64,000 nucleotides of DNA from Rhizobium sp. RU20A (lineage in GTDB: Bacteria; Pseudomonadota; Alphaproteobacteria; Rhizobiales; Rhizobiaceae), in NCBI RefSeq assembly GCF_900155885.1, contig NZ_FTMB01000002.1, positions 186,001 to 250,000 on the forward strand, in the 5' to 3' direction. The notes below the pieces were generated by a model. That model did no database searches and was not told the origin of the DNA. It was given only the letters and a program-made list of their open reading frames with translations. Numbering within the stretch: position 1 is the stretch's first letter; each line of letters begins with the position of its first letter. Below are positions 54,960 through 64,000 of the stretch, piece after piece. The position numbers and the translations under genes were made by a program.

Positions 54960-55673
54960 ATGACGTCCAGCGCACCTGTCCTGCCGGTGGATCTTGAGGC
55001 GGCAAACGCGCCTATCCGCAAAAATTCCATCGCGATCAGGAATCTGGTCAAGGACTACCACACGCCAACGGGCACGGCCCATGTACTCAAGGGCATTTCC
55101 TTCGATGTGCAGGCAGGCGAAAAAATTGCGATCCTCGGACGAAACGGCGCCGGCAAATCGACCCTCGTAAAACTCGTGGGTGGTGTCGAGAGGCCGACAA
55201 GTGGCTTCATATACCGGGGCATGTCGATGTCTTGGCCGATCGCATTCGGCGGCGGCTTCGAACCGACCATGACGGGCCTCGACAATATCCGCTTTATTGC
55301 CCGTCTCTACAACCAGCCCATTCGCGAGACGATCGAGCGCGTCGACGACTTTGCGGAACTTGGCAAACATCTGATGTCACCGGTGAAGTCCTATTCATCC
55401 GGCATGCGCGCACGACTGGCCTTTGCGCTGACGCTGGCGATCGATTTCGACTGCTTCCTGATCGACGAGGTCATTTCCGTTGGCGACCAGCGTTTCCAAC
55501 GCAAGAGCCACGAAGCCCTTTTCGAAAAACGTAAACACTGCGCCATGATCCTGATCAGCCATGACATTGGCATCATACGGTCGTATTGCGACCGAGCTGT
55601 CGTTTTGAAAGCCGGCCGTAGCAAAGTCTTTGAAGATTTGGACTTTGCGATCCAGATTTACTCCGCGCTTTAA
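54960..55673 (+). CDS. kpsT: Capsule polysaccharide ABC transporter ATPase (KpsT/RkpT-like)
   Basis: 237 residues. Walker A GRNGAGKST (60-68), the signature YSSGMRARLAFAL, Walker B FDCFLIDEVISVGD and the switch His in ILISHDIGII. The short length and WPIAFGGGFEPTMTG segment are typical of KpsT/Wzt-type ATPases without a carbohydrate-binding C-terminus. It powers export with the permease at 52916. Starts five bases after the second copolymerase gene. Confidence 0.93.
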   Translation: MTSSAPVLPVDLEAANAPIRKNSIAIRNLVKDYHTPTGTAHVLKGISFDVQAGEKIAILGRNGAGKSTLVKLVGGVERPTSGFIYRGMSMSWPIAFGGGFEPTMTGLDNIRFIARLYNQPIRETIERVDDFAELGKHLMSPVKSYSSGMRARLAFALTLAIDFDCFLIDEVISVGDQRFQRKSHEALFEKRKHCAMILISHDIGIIRSYCDRAVVLKAGRSKVFEDLDFAIQIYSAL

Positions 55674-55683
55674 AGATCCAGAG

Positions 55684-56709
55684 ATGATTTTCATTTGCGC
55701 GGGCCCGCTTTCCCCTAATCTCCTTTTTGTCATGCAATTGCTCCTTGCGATGCTGGAGCGTGTCCACGGCGTTGTGGACGTCGTAACGGCCAATACCGTC
55801 GAGGAGCTTAGAGCGGCGCTACAAGAGCGCAGATCACACGTCATGATCCTCATGACGACCTGTCCTTCGGAAGAGATCTCGGCCTCGATATTGCGAAATC
55901 GAATGTCGATTCTGCTGGTCACCCAAGACTTTGCCACTCTGGCGTGCCAATCGATGCGCACCACAGGATCAGACTTCGTCGGCGCACTGCGTGACGTGAC
56001 ACGTCAGGTCAGCGCGTTAAGCCCGGTGGCGACAAGCGAGGGGACAGCGCGCCTTCCGATCGCGGAGCAGGATACGGTTCACGCCGTCGCAACGCGCCTC
56101 ATGCTTATGCTGGGACTTTCATTGGACGACAACCAACTGGAAGAGGCTTGCATTGCCATTTCCAAGGACAGCAGTTCGACAACCGTCATCGATGCGCAGC
56201 GACAGAGTGTCGAAAGAGCCGCTGACACCTATCAATCAAGAGACATTCTCCTTCCTCATGAAGTGCTTTTGATCAAGCGGCTTGAGGAGAGCTATGGCGC
56301 GCTGATGGATCGGGAGCATCCGGAATCAGTCGAGATTCCAACGGAAATGCTGATCCGCGCCGAACCACCTCATCCCCATCTCGAGGGGACGATCGATCTT
56401 CTGGGACCCAGTCGTATTCTGACATTTGGACCGTATATGCACCTGCCGGTCGGCCGATGGCGTGCCGAGCTTCTTTTCGATATCCGGGACAACCACTCTG
56501 GAAACGAGTTTGCCATGGATATCTTCAGCAATGACGTCGTTCTTGCCTTTGCAAAGACACAGATGCCGAGAGAAGGAACGTTTCAGGCTGAACTCAACTT
56601 CGAAATCACCCGCGCAAGTGCCGCCTTTGAGGTCCGCACATTCGTTTATGTCGGCGCCATCGAGGGCGTTCTCACGATCCAGAGCCTGAAGATGGTGGCG
56701 CTGACCTAG
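55684..56709 (+). CDS. Hypothetical protein (341 aa) with C-terminal beta-sandwich
   Basis: Starts at ATG 55684, 10 bp after kpsT. The first 100 residues look like an alpha/beta (receiver- or flavodoxin-like) domain (MIFICAGPLSPNLLFVMQLL, SHVMILMTTCPSEEIS). A helical middle follows. The last 100 residues (HLPVGRWRAELLFD to FEVRTFVYVGAIEGVLTIQSLKM) form a sandwich resembling the C-terminus of the propeller protein at 43634-44965. No enzyme family recognised. Position suggests a role in regulating export or modification. Confidence 0.65.
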   Translation: MIFICAGPLSPNLLFVMQLLLAMLERVHGVVDVVTANTVEELRAALQERRSHVMILMTTCPSEEISASILRNRMSILLVTQDFATLACQSMRTTGSDFVGALRDVTRQVSALSPVATSEGTARLPIAEQDTVHAVATRLMLMLGLSLDDNQLEEACIAISKDSSSTTVIDAQRQSVERAADTYQSRDILLPHEVLLIKRLEESYGALMDREHPESVEIPTEMLIRAEPPHPHLEGTIDLLGPSRILTFGPYMHLPVGRWRAELLFDIRDNHSGNEFAMDIFSNDVVLAFAKTQMPREGTFQAELNFEITRASAAFEVRTFVYVGAIEGVLTIQSLKMVALT

Positions 56710-56825
56710 TCGTTGCAGTTTACGGGTGCGCACAGAATGCCGCTGTCGGCCAAGCTCCCACGGCCTTTGCAAAACCGGAAAATGCAGGTTGAACGCGCCC
56801 CGCTATGCCGCTAAGCCAATGCACC

Positions 56826-58112
56826 ATGCGGATACTCCTCGACGTCACACGCACCCTTGTACACTCAAAAAAATCGACACCGACAGGCATCGACCGGGTA
56901 GAGCACGCCTACATCCGGTATTTTCTTTCCAGCCCATTGGCGGAAAATGTCTTTTTCCTCGCGAATTCGGCTTTGGGGCGCGGCGCGTTGACGGCAAAGG
57001 AATTCTATCCATTCTTCAGGAAAATCGAGGACAACCACGAGAGAGATGCGCAATCGGAAACGGGAGAAAACTGTCTCAAACTGCTGAGCACGCTTGCGGC
57101 TCCGCCTTCCGTCGATCGACTTTCGCCGTTGAGCTTACGCTCCGGCGACAAAGCGGCCGCAGACAGCATCTGGAGCGTTGCGAACGCAGTGATCAGAGGG
57201 CGCAAACGCTTTCAGGCAATGGTTCGTGATGGCATTCCGACGACATATTTTCATGTGTCACATCTCCAACTCGATGATCCGCGATGCTTCCGCTGGCTCG
57301 AAGCGCCACACATCGAGCCCTTCTTTTTCGTGCACGATCTCATTCCCATCGAGTTCCCGGAATTCTGCTCCCCACGGGCCGCCGAGCGGCATGGGCGCAG
57401 GATGGAAACCATCCTGCGCCATGCGCGCGGAATCCTGGTCAACTCCCATTTCACCGAAGCATCTCTTCAGCGCTATGTGAAACAGCGGAACCTGCCTGAG
57501 TGCCGGGTCGTGCCTTTGGCAAACAAGATTCAGACCCGCGATATCCCGGCATTTGCGGACTTTCGTGCCGATGTCCCCTTCTTCATCCATGTCGGAACGA
57601 TCGAGGGACGGAAGAACATCTCCCACATTCTCACCGTCTGGCGCGCGCTGATCGAGCGTCTCGGCCCGTTGAAGGCTCCCCGCCTCGTCATTGTCGGCCG
57701 TCGCGGCTGGGAATGTGAAACCGTCGTCTCCGCTCTGGACCGCAGTCGGGATCTGGCGAACCATGTCATCGAAGTGTCAGGGCTACGGGATGGTGAGCTT
57801 TACGGGCTCATGCGGAAGGCAGCCGGACTGATTACCGTTTCCATAACGGAAGGTTTCGGCCTTCCACCCGTCGAAGCTGCGAGGCTCGGCTTGCCTGTCA
57901 TTGCATCCGATATTCCAGCGCACCGAGAAGTCCTTTCCGATGCCGCGACCTTTGTCGGAATCCACGATGGCGAAGGCTTGCTGCGTGAAATTTTATCCAT
58001 CATGTCTGGAGAGGGCCGTGCAAACGGCGCATCCCCTCCTCTGGAATTTTCCTGGGACATGCATGTCGACCTCGCCCTTCGGTCGATCGACGAGATTACA
58101 AACCGCTCATAA
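56826..58112 (+). CDS. GT4-type glycosyltransferase
   Basis: 428 residues from the ATG at 56826 (ATG 56805 is an upstream in-frame option; neither has a strong ribosome site). Landmarks: MRILLDVTRTLVHSKKSTPTGIDRVEHAYI, FVHDLIPIEFPEF, NSHFTEASLQRYV, GTIEGRKNISHILTVWRAL and EGFGLPPVEAARLGLP with EX7E. It shares the GI-x-RV and GTIE-RKN patterns with the transferase at 39950-42145, so the two are probably paralogues. Donor sugar unknown. Confidence 0.88.
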   Translation: MRILLDVTRTLVHSKKSTPTGIDRVEHAYIRYFLSSPLAENVFFLANSALGRGALTAKEFYPFFRKIEDNHERDAQSETGENCLKLLSTLAAPPSVDRLSPLSLRSGDKAAADSIWSVANAVIRGRKRFQAMVRDGIPTTYFHVSHLQLDDPRCFRWLEAPHIEPFFFVHDLIPIEFPEFCSPRAAERHGRRMETILRHARGILVNSHFTEASLQRYVKQRNLPECRVVPLANKIQTRDIPAFADFRADVPFFIHVGTIEGRKNISHILTVWRALIERLGPLKAPRLVIVGRRGWECETVVSALDRSRDLANHVIEVSGLRDGELYGLMRKAAGLITVSITEGFGLPPVEAARLGLPVIASDIPAHREVLSDAATFVGIHDGEGLLREILSIMSGEGRANGASPPLEFSWDMHVDLALRSIDEITNRS

Positions 58113-58140
58113 GAGCGCATTCGGGAGAGAAGGCGCTCGG

Positions 58141-59415
58141 ATGATGGCAGATCGGCAAACGATGGCTTCCAGAGAAAAGCGTATCCTCGTCGATGGGAAA
58201 AACATCGCGCTGCCGCAAGGCACCGGCGTGGCGACCTATGCACGTTCCCTGTGCAGAAACCTCGCGATGCTCGACGCCGATGTACAGCTTCTCTATGGCC
58301 ACCGGTCGCCAGCGGCTCTTGCATGGCACCAAAAGCGCCCCGCCTTTCTCCGCTATGCGGAGCGGCTGGGAAAGTTGGCCTTCGCGATCGTACCAACTGA
58401 TATCGGTACAGAGACCCCTCTTCAAACAAGCGATCTCCGGCAAGTGGACGGCGTGTCTCGTTATTGGCGGGCACCTTACGTGTTTGACAGGCCTTCCTTT
58501 TCCTTCACATGGCATCGCTTCCAGGCCATCCGCAACGTCATGAACGCCGACGCGGCGCACTGGACCTATCCGGTGCCCACGCGCCTTAACGGCGCCGCCA
58601 ACATCTACACGCTGCACGACCTCGTGCCGCTGAAGCTGCCGGAGACGACGCTCGACAACAAGCGGGCCTATCATGCGATGATCCGGAAGATCACGCAGAC
58701 GGCGGATCTGATAGTGACCGTGTCGGAACAATCGAAGGCGGATATCCACGACTTGTTCGATGTCCCGGATGAGCGGGTCGTCAACACCTATCAGGATGTC
58801 GACATTCCCGCAGAGTTGCTCGCCGAAACCATGGATCAGGTGGCCGGGATGATTGCCGCCGATTTTCAGCTGGAGGCCGGGCGTTTCCTGCTGTTTTACG
58901 GGGCCATAGAGCCGAAGAAAAATGTGGGGCGTCTGATCGAGGCGCATCTGTCGTCCGGGCTCGACATGCCGCTTGTCATCGTCGGCAAGGATGGCTGGTT
59001 GATGGAAAATGAGCTGAGGGCCTACAATCAGCATCTTGCCGCGCCCGGCGGGTCATTGCGCGTCATCCGCCTGCCTTATGTCACGCGCGCGCAACTGGTC
59101 CGGCTGACACGGGCCGCCTTGGCCGTGACCTTCCCGTCGATCTATGAAGGCTTCGGCCTGCCGCTGGTCGAGGCGATGCTGTTTGGTACGCCGTTGTTGA
59201 CGAGCAATATCGGTGCCATGCGGGAAATCGCCGGCGATGCGGCCTTGCTGGTCGATCCCTATGACGTCGCATCGATCGCGAAGGGTCTTTGCCGGATTGC
59301 CGGTGAAGCGTCCTTGCGCGACGAGCTTGTGGATGCCGGACGCATCCGCGCAGAGACATTTTCCAGCACCGCTTATCGCGCCCGGCTGCGGGACGCCTAC
59401 GCCCGGATCGGGTGA
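58141..59415 (+). CDS. GT4-type glycosyltransferase
   Basis: 424 residues from the ATG at 58141. RILVDGKNIALPQGTGVATYARSL begins the acceptor domain. YTLHDLVPLKLPET, VSEQSKADIHDLF, YGAIEPKKNVGRLIEAHL and EGFGLPLVEAMLFGTPLLTSNIG form the usual GT4 order with the EX7E donor site. It is the last gene of the export block, and codon use becomes more G+C-rich in its second half. Probably adds a residue to the island polysaccharide; specificity unknown. Confidence 0.9.
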   Translation: MMADRQTMASREKRILVDGKNIALPQGTGVATYARSLCRNLAMLDADVQLLYGHRSPAALAWHQKRPAFLRYAERLGKLAFAIVPTDIGTETPLQTSDLRQVDGVSRYWRAPYVFDRPSFSFTWHRFQAIRNVMNADAAHWTYPVPTRLNGAANIYTLHDLVPLKLPETTLDNKRAYHAMIRKITQTADLIVTVSEQSKADIHDLFDVPDERVVNTYQDVDIPAELLAETMDQVAGMIAADFQLEAGRFLLFYGAIEPKKNVGRLIEAHLSSGLDMPLVIVGKDGWLMENELRAYNQHLAAPGGSLRVIRLPYVTRAQLVRLTRAALAVTFPSIYEGFGLPLVEAMLFGTPLLTSNIGAMREIAGDAALLVDPYDVASIAKGLCRIAGEASLRDELVDAGRIRAETFSSTAYRARLRDAYARIG

Positions 59416-59639
59416 GGCAGCGGCTGCACCGCCGCAAACGGGAAGGCCCCTGCGAAAACGCGGCGAGCGCCGACTATAATCCGTTGATATTATATCATTT
59501 TTTCAAAAATTCCTGCACTTTCTTCAACCACATACGAGGCAGGCGGGCTGCGTTTTCGCAGGCCGCATCAAGCGGCTATTAACCTTTCTTTTCTATTGAG
59601 AAAGGCACCGTTCGACATGTAGTTGAGAGTAAGCGTCCC

Positions 59640-62468
59640 ATGCGTCAGATCCGTCCCGCACCCGTAACGCCCACGCCGAAAAAGGTGGCTGAGATGCAAG
59701 GGGGGCGCGGAGATCTCGGCCGGGGCGATGCCGGCACGCTGAAGGGAGCCGGTGAGTTGACCGACCTGCCGGAGTGGCAGCGGGCGTTCATTTTGCGACC
59801 GAATGTGCGGTTTACCCGGACGCCGGAAAATGCCATCCCCCGCAAGGGTACCGAAGGCGAAAGCGATGTCGCTGCGGAGATGTCGGTCGAGGCGTCGGCG
59901 CCCGCGATGATCGGCCCGCAGATCGGTGCAAAAGCACCGGCAGTGCCGGCTCAGGTTCCGGCCGAAAATGGACCCCAGGAGACGGCTTCAACTGCCGTTC
60001 CGCCTGTCGAGCAGCCCGTGGTCTGGCAGGGTGACGCCATGTCGCTTCTGGCGAAACTGCGGCGTGAAGTGGCTGGCACCTTGCGCCATCGGGAAGCCGC
60101 CGACGCGCTTGGGCTTACGCCCCGGCCGGAATCACCCGTCAAGCTCGTCGAGACGCCGGCGGCGGTAGAGACGCAGCCGATGATCACGATCGCAGCGCCC
60201 GACTCTCCTGTTACGGGCTGGGTTGCGCCGCAGATGCATGGGCTCACGTCGCCCGCTTCGACGCCGGGCGAGGCGAGCCCGGCAGCAAAGGTCGAGCCGG
60301 CTCTTTCCGCGTCCCCATCGGTCAACGCTTTGCCGGATTCGATCTTCTGGGCGGCAATGGCCGAAGATGTGGATCTGACACTCTTTGCCGGATTCGAATC
60401 GGGGATGGCTGTGGATGGCGTCGCCTATCAGGCACCCATACAGCCGGCACCGGTCGCGGCCGCGTCGAAGGCTTTCCCGGTCGCGCCCGCGCCCGTCGTC
60501 GCGGCACCTGTCCCTCCCCTCGCCGCTGCTCCGGCGACCGCCGCGCCGCGCTTTGGCGCCTGGCCCAAACCGGCCCGGTCCATGCCGCCGATCGAAACGC
60601 TCTACCGCGCCATCGATCTGCGCCGCCCGAGTGCCGCGCTTTCAGCCCTGGAGGCGGCGCTCTCGGCGGCGGCGGCGCATCTGTCCGCGCCTGCGGATCT
60701 TATCCCTGCCGTGGATGCCGAGCCGGCATCAGAAAGCGTGGCGCCAGACGTCGCCGCCGACATTGCCGCCGAGGCGCCACCTGTCACCATCGAGGCGCAG
60801 GCACCCGTCGTGGAAGCCGAGCCTGCCGCTGCGCCCGTGGCAACACGCACGCGCACCCGCACGGTTTCCGCCCGCCCGCTGACCATGATGCCGGCACCGC
60901 TTTCGAGCGGCGGCGAATACGAGATGCCCTCGCTCGACCTTCTGAACGATGCGCCCGAGCGCGAGACGATGACCATGACGCAGGAGGCGCTGGAACAGAG
61001 CGCCGGGCTGCTGGAAAGCGTGCTGGAGGATTTCGGCGTGCGCGGCGAGATCATCGACGTGCGGCCCGGCCCCGTCGTGACGCTCTATGAATTCGAGCCG
61101 GCGCCGGGCGTGAAATCCTCTCGCGTCATCGGCCTTTCCGACGACATCGCCCGCTCCATGTCGGCGCTGTCGGCGCGTGTCGCCGTCGTTCCCGGCCGCA
61201 ACGTCATCGGCATCGAGCTGCCGAACCCGGTGCGCGAGACGGTCTATTTCCGCGAACTGGTGGAATCCGCGGCCTATTCCGAAAGCCGCGCACGGCTGGC
61301 GCTCTGCCTCGGCAAGACCATCGGCGGGGAACCTGTCATTGCCGAGCTCGCCAAGATGCCGCATCTGCTCGTGGCCGGCACCACCGGCTCGGGCAAATCG
61401 GTCGCCATCAACACGATGATCCTCTCGCTGCTCTACCGGCTGAAGCCGGAGGAGTGCCGGCTGATCATGGTCGATCCCAAGATGCTGGAACTGTCGATCT
61501 ATGACGGGATCCCGCATCTGCTCACCCCCGTCGTCACCGATCCGAAGAAGGCGGTGATGGCGCTGAAATGGGCCGTGCGCGAAATGGAGGAGCGCTATCG
61601 CAAGATGTCGCGACTCGGCGTGCGCAATATCGACGGCTACAACCAGCGCACCGCCAATGCGCGCGCCCGCAACGAAACCATCCTCGCCAGCGTCCAGACC
61701 GGGTTTGATCGCTCCACGGGCGAGCCGGTGTTCGAGGAACAGGAACTCGACCTTTCGCCTCTGCCCTATATCGTCGTCATCGTCGACGAAATGGCCGACC
61801 TGATGATGGTCGCCGGCAAGGAGATCGAAGGGGCCATCCAGCGTCTGGCGCAGATGGCGCGTGCGGCCGGCATTCACCTGATCATGGCGACGCAGCGCCC
61901 GTCGGTCGATGTCATCACCGGTACGATCAAGGCCAACTTCCCCACCCGCATCTCCTTCCAGGTCACGTCCAAAATCGACAGCCGCACCATTCTCGGGGAG
62001 CAGGGCGCCGAACATCTGCTCGGCCAGGGCGACATGCTGCACATGATGGGCGGCGGGCGGATTTCGCGCGTGCACGGCCCCTTCGTCTCGGACGAAGAAG
62101 TGGAGCGTGTCGTCGCGCATCTGAAGCTGCAGGGCCGGCCCGATTATCTCAGCACCGTGACGGAAGAGGAAGACGAGGCCGAGGTGGAGGAGGTCGAGGA
62201 CACCGCCGTCTTCGACAAGGGCGCGATGGGCGAAGGCGACGCGGACGATCTCTACGAGAAGGCCGTGAAGCTCGTGCTGCGCGACCGCAAGTGCTCGACC
62301 TCCTACATTCAGCGCCGCCTGCAGATCGGCTATAATCGTGCCGCTTCGCTGGTGGAGCGGATGGAACAGGAAGGCATGGTCGGCCCCGCTAACCATGTCG
62401 GCAAGCGCTCCATCATCGGGCTGGAACGCGAGGCGCCGGCGGCGATGGAGATGGACGCCGAGGACTGA
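59640..62468 (+). CDS. ftsK: FtsK/SpoIIIE-type DNA translocase lacking visible N-terminal membrane helices
   Basis: 942 residues. The first 430 are a Pro/Ala/Glu-rich linker with no hydrophobic helix; canonical FtsK has four TM segments here. The motor follows: [19 protein letters not shown] with Walker A at 580-587, [18 protein letters not shown] with Walker B, and [28 protein letters not shown]. The C-terminal gamma winged helix ([33 protein letters not shown]) reads KOPS. It pumps chromosome ends toward dif at division. It might be a second, soluble rhizobial FtsK. Confidence 0.93.
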   Translation: MRQIRPAPVTPTPKKVAEMQGGRGDLGRGDAGTLKGAGELTDLPEWQRAFILRPNVRFTRTPENAIPRKGTEGESDVAAEMSVEASAPAMIGPQIGAKAPAVPAQVPAENGPQETASTAVPPVEQPVVWQGDAMSLLAKLRREVAGTLRHREAADALGLTPRPESPVKLVETPAAVETQPMITIAAPDSPVTGWVAPQMHGLTSPASTPGEASPAAKVEPALSASPSVNALPDSIFWAAMAEDVDLTLFAGFESGMAVDGVAYQAPIQPAPVAAASKAFPVAPAPVVAAPVPPLAAAPATAAPRFGAWPKPARSMPPIETLYRAIDLRRPSAALSALEAALSAAAAHLSAPADLIPAVDAEPASESVAPDVAADIAAEAPPVTIEAQAPVVEAEPAAAPVATRTRTRTVSARPLTMMPAPLSSGGEYEMPSLDLLNDAPERETMTMTQEALEQSAGLLESVLEDFGVRGEIIDVRPGPVVTLYEFEPAPGVKSSRVIGLSDDIARSMSALSARVAVVPGRNVIGIELPNPVRETVYFRELVESAAYSESRARLALCLGKTIGGEPVIAELAKMPHLLVAGTTGSGKSVAINTMILSLLYRLKPEECRLIMVDPKMLELSIYDGIPHLLTPVVTDPKKAVMALKWAVREMEERYRKMSRLGVRNIDGYNQRTANARARNETILASVQTGFDRSTGEPVFEEQELDLSPLPYIVVIVDEMADLMMVAGKEIEGAIQRLAQMARAAGIHLIMATQRPSVDVITGTIKANFPTRISFQVTSKIDSRTILGEQGAEHLLGQGDMLHMMGGGRISRVHGPFVSDEEVERVVAHLKLQGRPDYLSTVTEEEDEAEVEEVEDTAVFDKGAMGEGDADDLYEKAVKLVLRDRKCSTSYIQRRLQIGYNRAASLVERMEQEGMVGPANHVGKRSIIGLEREAPAAMEMDAED

Positions 62469-62502
62469 TCGGCTCCTCCTTCTAACCCATAGCCAAGCCA
62501 TG

Positions 62503-62531
62503 AACCCCGCGCCGCCCGGCGCGGGGTTTTT
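62503..62531 (+). terminator. Intrinsic terminator after ftsK
   Basis: AACCCCGCGCCG and CGGCGCGGGGTT form a strong G+C stem, followed by TTT. It lies 35 bp after the ftsK stop. Confidence 0.85.
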
Positions 62532-62590
62532 CATTGCCGGATTCGCATGCGTCCGGCGCGGTCGGTTCGCCGGCAAAGGAGACCAACAAA

Positions 62591-62620
62591 AAACCTCGCC
62601 GGCTTTCGCTGGCGAGGTTT
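62591..62620 (-). terminator. Intrinsic terminator for the polysaccharide export gene
   Basis: AAACCTCGCC and GGCGAGGTTT form a perfect 10-bp stem with a 10-base loop. Read on the minus strand, it ends in a TTTTTT run and lies 25 bp past the stop of the 62645-63868 gene, facing the ftsK terminator. Confidence 0.85.
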
Positions 62621-62644
62621 CAAGGCGTTAGGATCGGATCGGGA

Positions 62645-63868
62645 TCAGTTGTTGGTGATCGACCGTACCGAGGAGGCGGCGCCGATGGGGCGGGCGACGA
62701 AGTCCATGAACTTGGAGATATCGACCGAGGGATGGCGCGAGGCGTAGATGACGTCGCGATTCTTGACCGGGAAAGTCTGGCCGACGATCAGGCTGTCCGG
62801 GCGCGACATGTCGAACCGGTAGACGATCGGGTAGCGCCCCTGGGCATCCGGCTTCAGGCCCTTGTTGACCAGATTGTTGAACTTCTGCGGGCCGAGCAGG
62901 GCCTCGACGATATCGGCTTCCTCGTAGCGGAAGACGAAGTAGCCCTGAGCATCGACCGACTGGTCGTTGCCGCCGCCGGCGAGTGCCACGGCTTCGAGAA
63001 GGTTCAGGTCGTTGGCGCCGAAAGGAACGCGCTGGTTGCCCTTGACGGCACCCAGAATCGTGAAGGTGCGGGGATCACGAACGACGAAGATCTGGTCGCC
63101 CGGCTGGACGTTGATGTTTTCGCGCGGCGAATCGAGCAGCGTCTTCAGGAGAACGGTGCTGGTCTTGTTGTTGCGCGTCAGCGTGACGTAGGATTCGTAA
63201 GGCGGCGCGACGGGGCCGCCGGCACGGGCGATGACATCCATGATCGATTCGGCGATCAGGTTCAGCGGCACCATGGAGGGGCGACCGACGGCACCCGAGA
63301 CGGTCACGTTGCGCGAGGTGGTGCCCACGCTGGTGACGATGACATCGGGCTCGACGGCCTTGTTGACGAGCGCCTGCAGGATGGCCTGGCGGGCCTGCTC
63401 CAGCGTGCGACCGGCAAAACGCACGGAGCCGACATAGGGGATGGCCGCCATGCCATCGGGCTGGACGACGATATCGATCGCGGTCTGCTTGGATTCGGTG
63501 GTCGAGAAAAGGCCGTCGCTGCCGGCTTCGAAAATGCTGACCTTCAATTGGTCGCCGACGCCGATCGTGACGCGGCCGACGCCGCCGCCAACGCCGAACC
63601 GGCGGCTGAGGGCGGTCGACACGTAATTGGAAACAAGGCGTGCGCTATAGCCATCGACATCGACGATATCGAAAACGGTCGCATCGCGCCGGCCGATTTC
63701 AGAGCCGGACCGGCCGGCATCGGAAAGGATGTCGCTCGCAAGCGGGCCCTCTCCGGGCACTGCCTTACAACTTGCAAGCGCCAGACAAATTGCAATCGCA
63801 CCGTAACGGATCAAAGACTGTACTCCGAATTCGGCACACGAACCGCCGAAGCGCCGTGACTGCCGCAT
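62645..63868 (-). CDS. Polysaccharide export outer-membrane lipoprotein (Wza/KpsD class)
   Basis: 407 residues from the ATG at 63868 (an in-frame start further upstream cannot be excluded). The signal peptide ends in LASC (lipobox). A Poly_export domain (about 85-165: VTIGVGDQLKVSIFEAGSDG, VQPDGMAAIPYVGSVRFAGRTL) is followed by two SLBB-like repeats (NVTVSGAVGRPSMVPL and FTILGAVKGNQRVPF). It forms the outer-membrane channel that would complete the KpsMT-KpsE export path. It is separated from the island by ftsK, so it may serve a different polysaccharide. Confidence 0.9.
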   Translation of the reverse strand: MRQSRRFGGSCAEFGVQSLIRYGAIAICLALASCKAVPGEGPLASDILSDAGRSGSEIGRRDATVFDIVDVDGYSARLVSNYVSTALSRRFGVGGGVGRVTIGVGDQLKVSIFEAGSDGLFSTTESKQTAIDIVVQPDGMAAIPYVGSVRFAGRTLEQARQAILQALVNKAVEPDVIVTSVGTTSRNVTVSGAVGRPSMVPLNLIAESIMDVIARAGGPVAPPYESYVTLTRNNKTSTVLLKTLLDSPRENINVQPGDQIFVVRDPRTFTILGAVKGNQRVPFGANDLNLLEAVALAGGGNDQSVDAQGYFVFRYEEADIVEALLGPQKFNNLVNKGLKPDAQGRYPIVYRFDMSRPDSLIVGQTFPVKNRDVIYASRHPSVDISKFMDFVARPIGAASSVRSITNN

Positions 63869-64000
63869 GCTTTTGGGACGCTTCTGCCCGCGACCTGAAA
63901 AGCACAATAACGCCGATACAACAAGACACCAGGGGGCGCCATCCTCCAAATTCACTGCCTGTGCCATAATGGCAATAGCAGTCAGGCGGATTAATACCTG

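Noticed and set aside
60729-62576. Long antisense reading frame of about 615 codons across ftsK
   Set aside because: It is a G+C-rich shadow of the ftsK frame, with no ribosome site and an Arg/His-rich composition typical of antisense frames.
62534-63859. 441-codon plus-strand frame opposite the export lipoprotein gene
   Set aside because: The minus frame has a lipobox and Poly_export/SLBB motifs; the plus frame is composition-driven and overlaps the ftsK terminator.

Overview
The window is chromosome from an alphaproteobacterium, almost certainly family Rhizobiaceae. Three things point there: the order murA, DUF2948 protein, hisD, UPF0262 protein, LMW-phosphatase-like protein, infA, maf, yacG, tRNA-Phe; the RkpRST/KpsEMT-like capsule export genes; and the rhizobial style of integrase. 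Genus cannot be set from the sequence alone.

Region A, about 1-25,720: a prophage or prophage-derived integrative element, cut off at the left edge of the window. Its right end abuts tRNA-Phe (25,719-25,794). From that end inward it has a tyrosine integrase, an excisionase-like protein, a small conserved protein, a 1687-residue tape-measure protein with a lysozyme-like domain, and a PrimPol-helicase replication protein. Then come small unknown genes, an XRE repressor with palindromic operators, and a 330-bp cluster of CCCTACTGT-type boxes. Next is a cargo zone (NYN-domain nuclease-like protein, lipoprotein, SRAP protein, zinc-ribbon protein). At the far left a head module (lambda-type portal and S49 head protease) runs out of the window. 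Two operons in the cargo zone look like accessory, possibly defence, systems. One (4,777-7,921) encodes a ribbon-helix-helix protein, a two-TM protein, a Ser/Thr kinase and a TPR-like protein. The other (2,666-4,140) encodes a proteasome-like Ntn-hydrolase candidate and a 63-residue protein. Near-identical 19-bp palindromes lie upstream of the portal gene and of the tape-measure operon, and may be shared late-gene operators.

Region B, 25,720-35,303: core chromosome on the minus strand (listed above), interrupted by a plus-strand zinc/manganese ABC transporter operon (ATPase, permease, binding protein). That operon is preceded by a Zur-box-like palindrome, so zinc is the most likely substrate. 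The region ends with tRNA-Thr(GGT).

Region C, 35,438-59,415: a surface-polysaccharide island. CysD and CysNC make PAPS, a sulfotransferase could use it, and a GDP-mannose 3,5-epimerase homologue could make GDP-L-galactose. There are five GT-B-type glycosyltransferases or relatives, a NudK-like NUDIX hydrolase, a DUF1796 protein, a beta-propeller-like protein and a TPR protein. Export is by a KpsM/KpsT ABC transporter with two different KpsE-like copolymerases. The simplest reading is synthesis and export of a sulfated capsule or exopolysaccharide.

Region D, 59,640-64,000: an FtsK-type DNA translocase without visible N-terminal membrane helices, two convergent terminators, and an outer-membrane polysaccharide export lipoprotein (Wza/KpsD class) on the minus strand.
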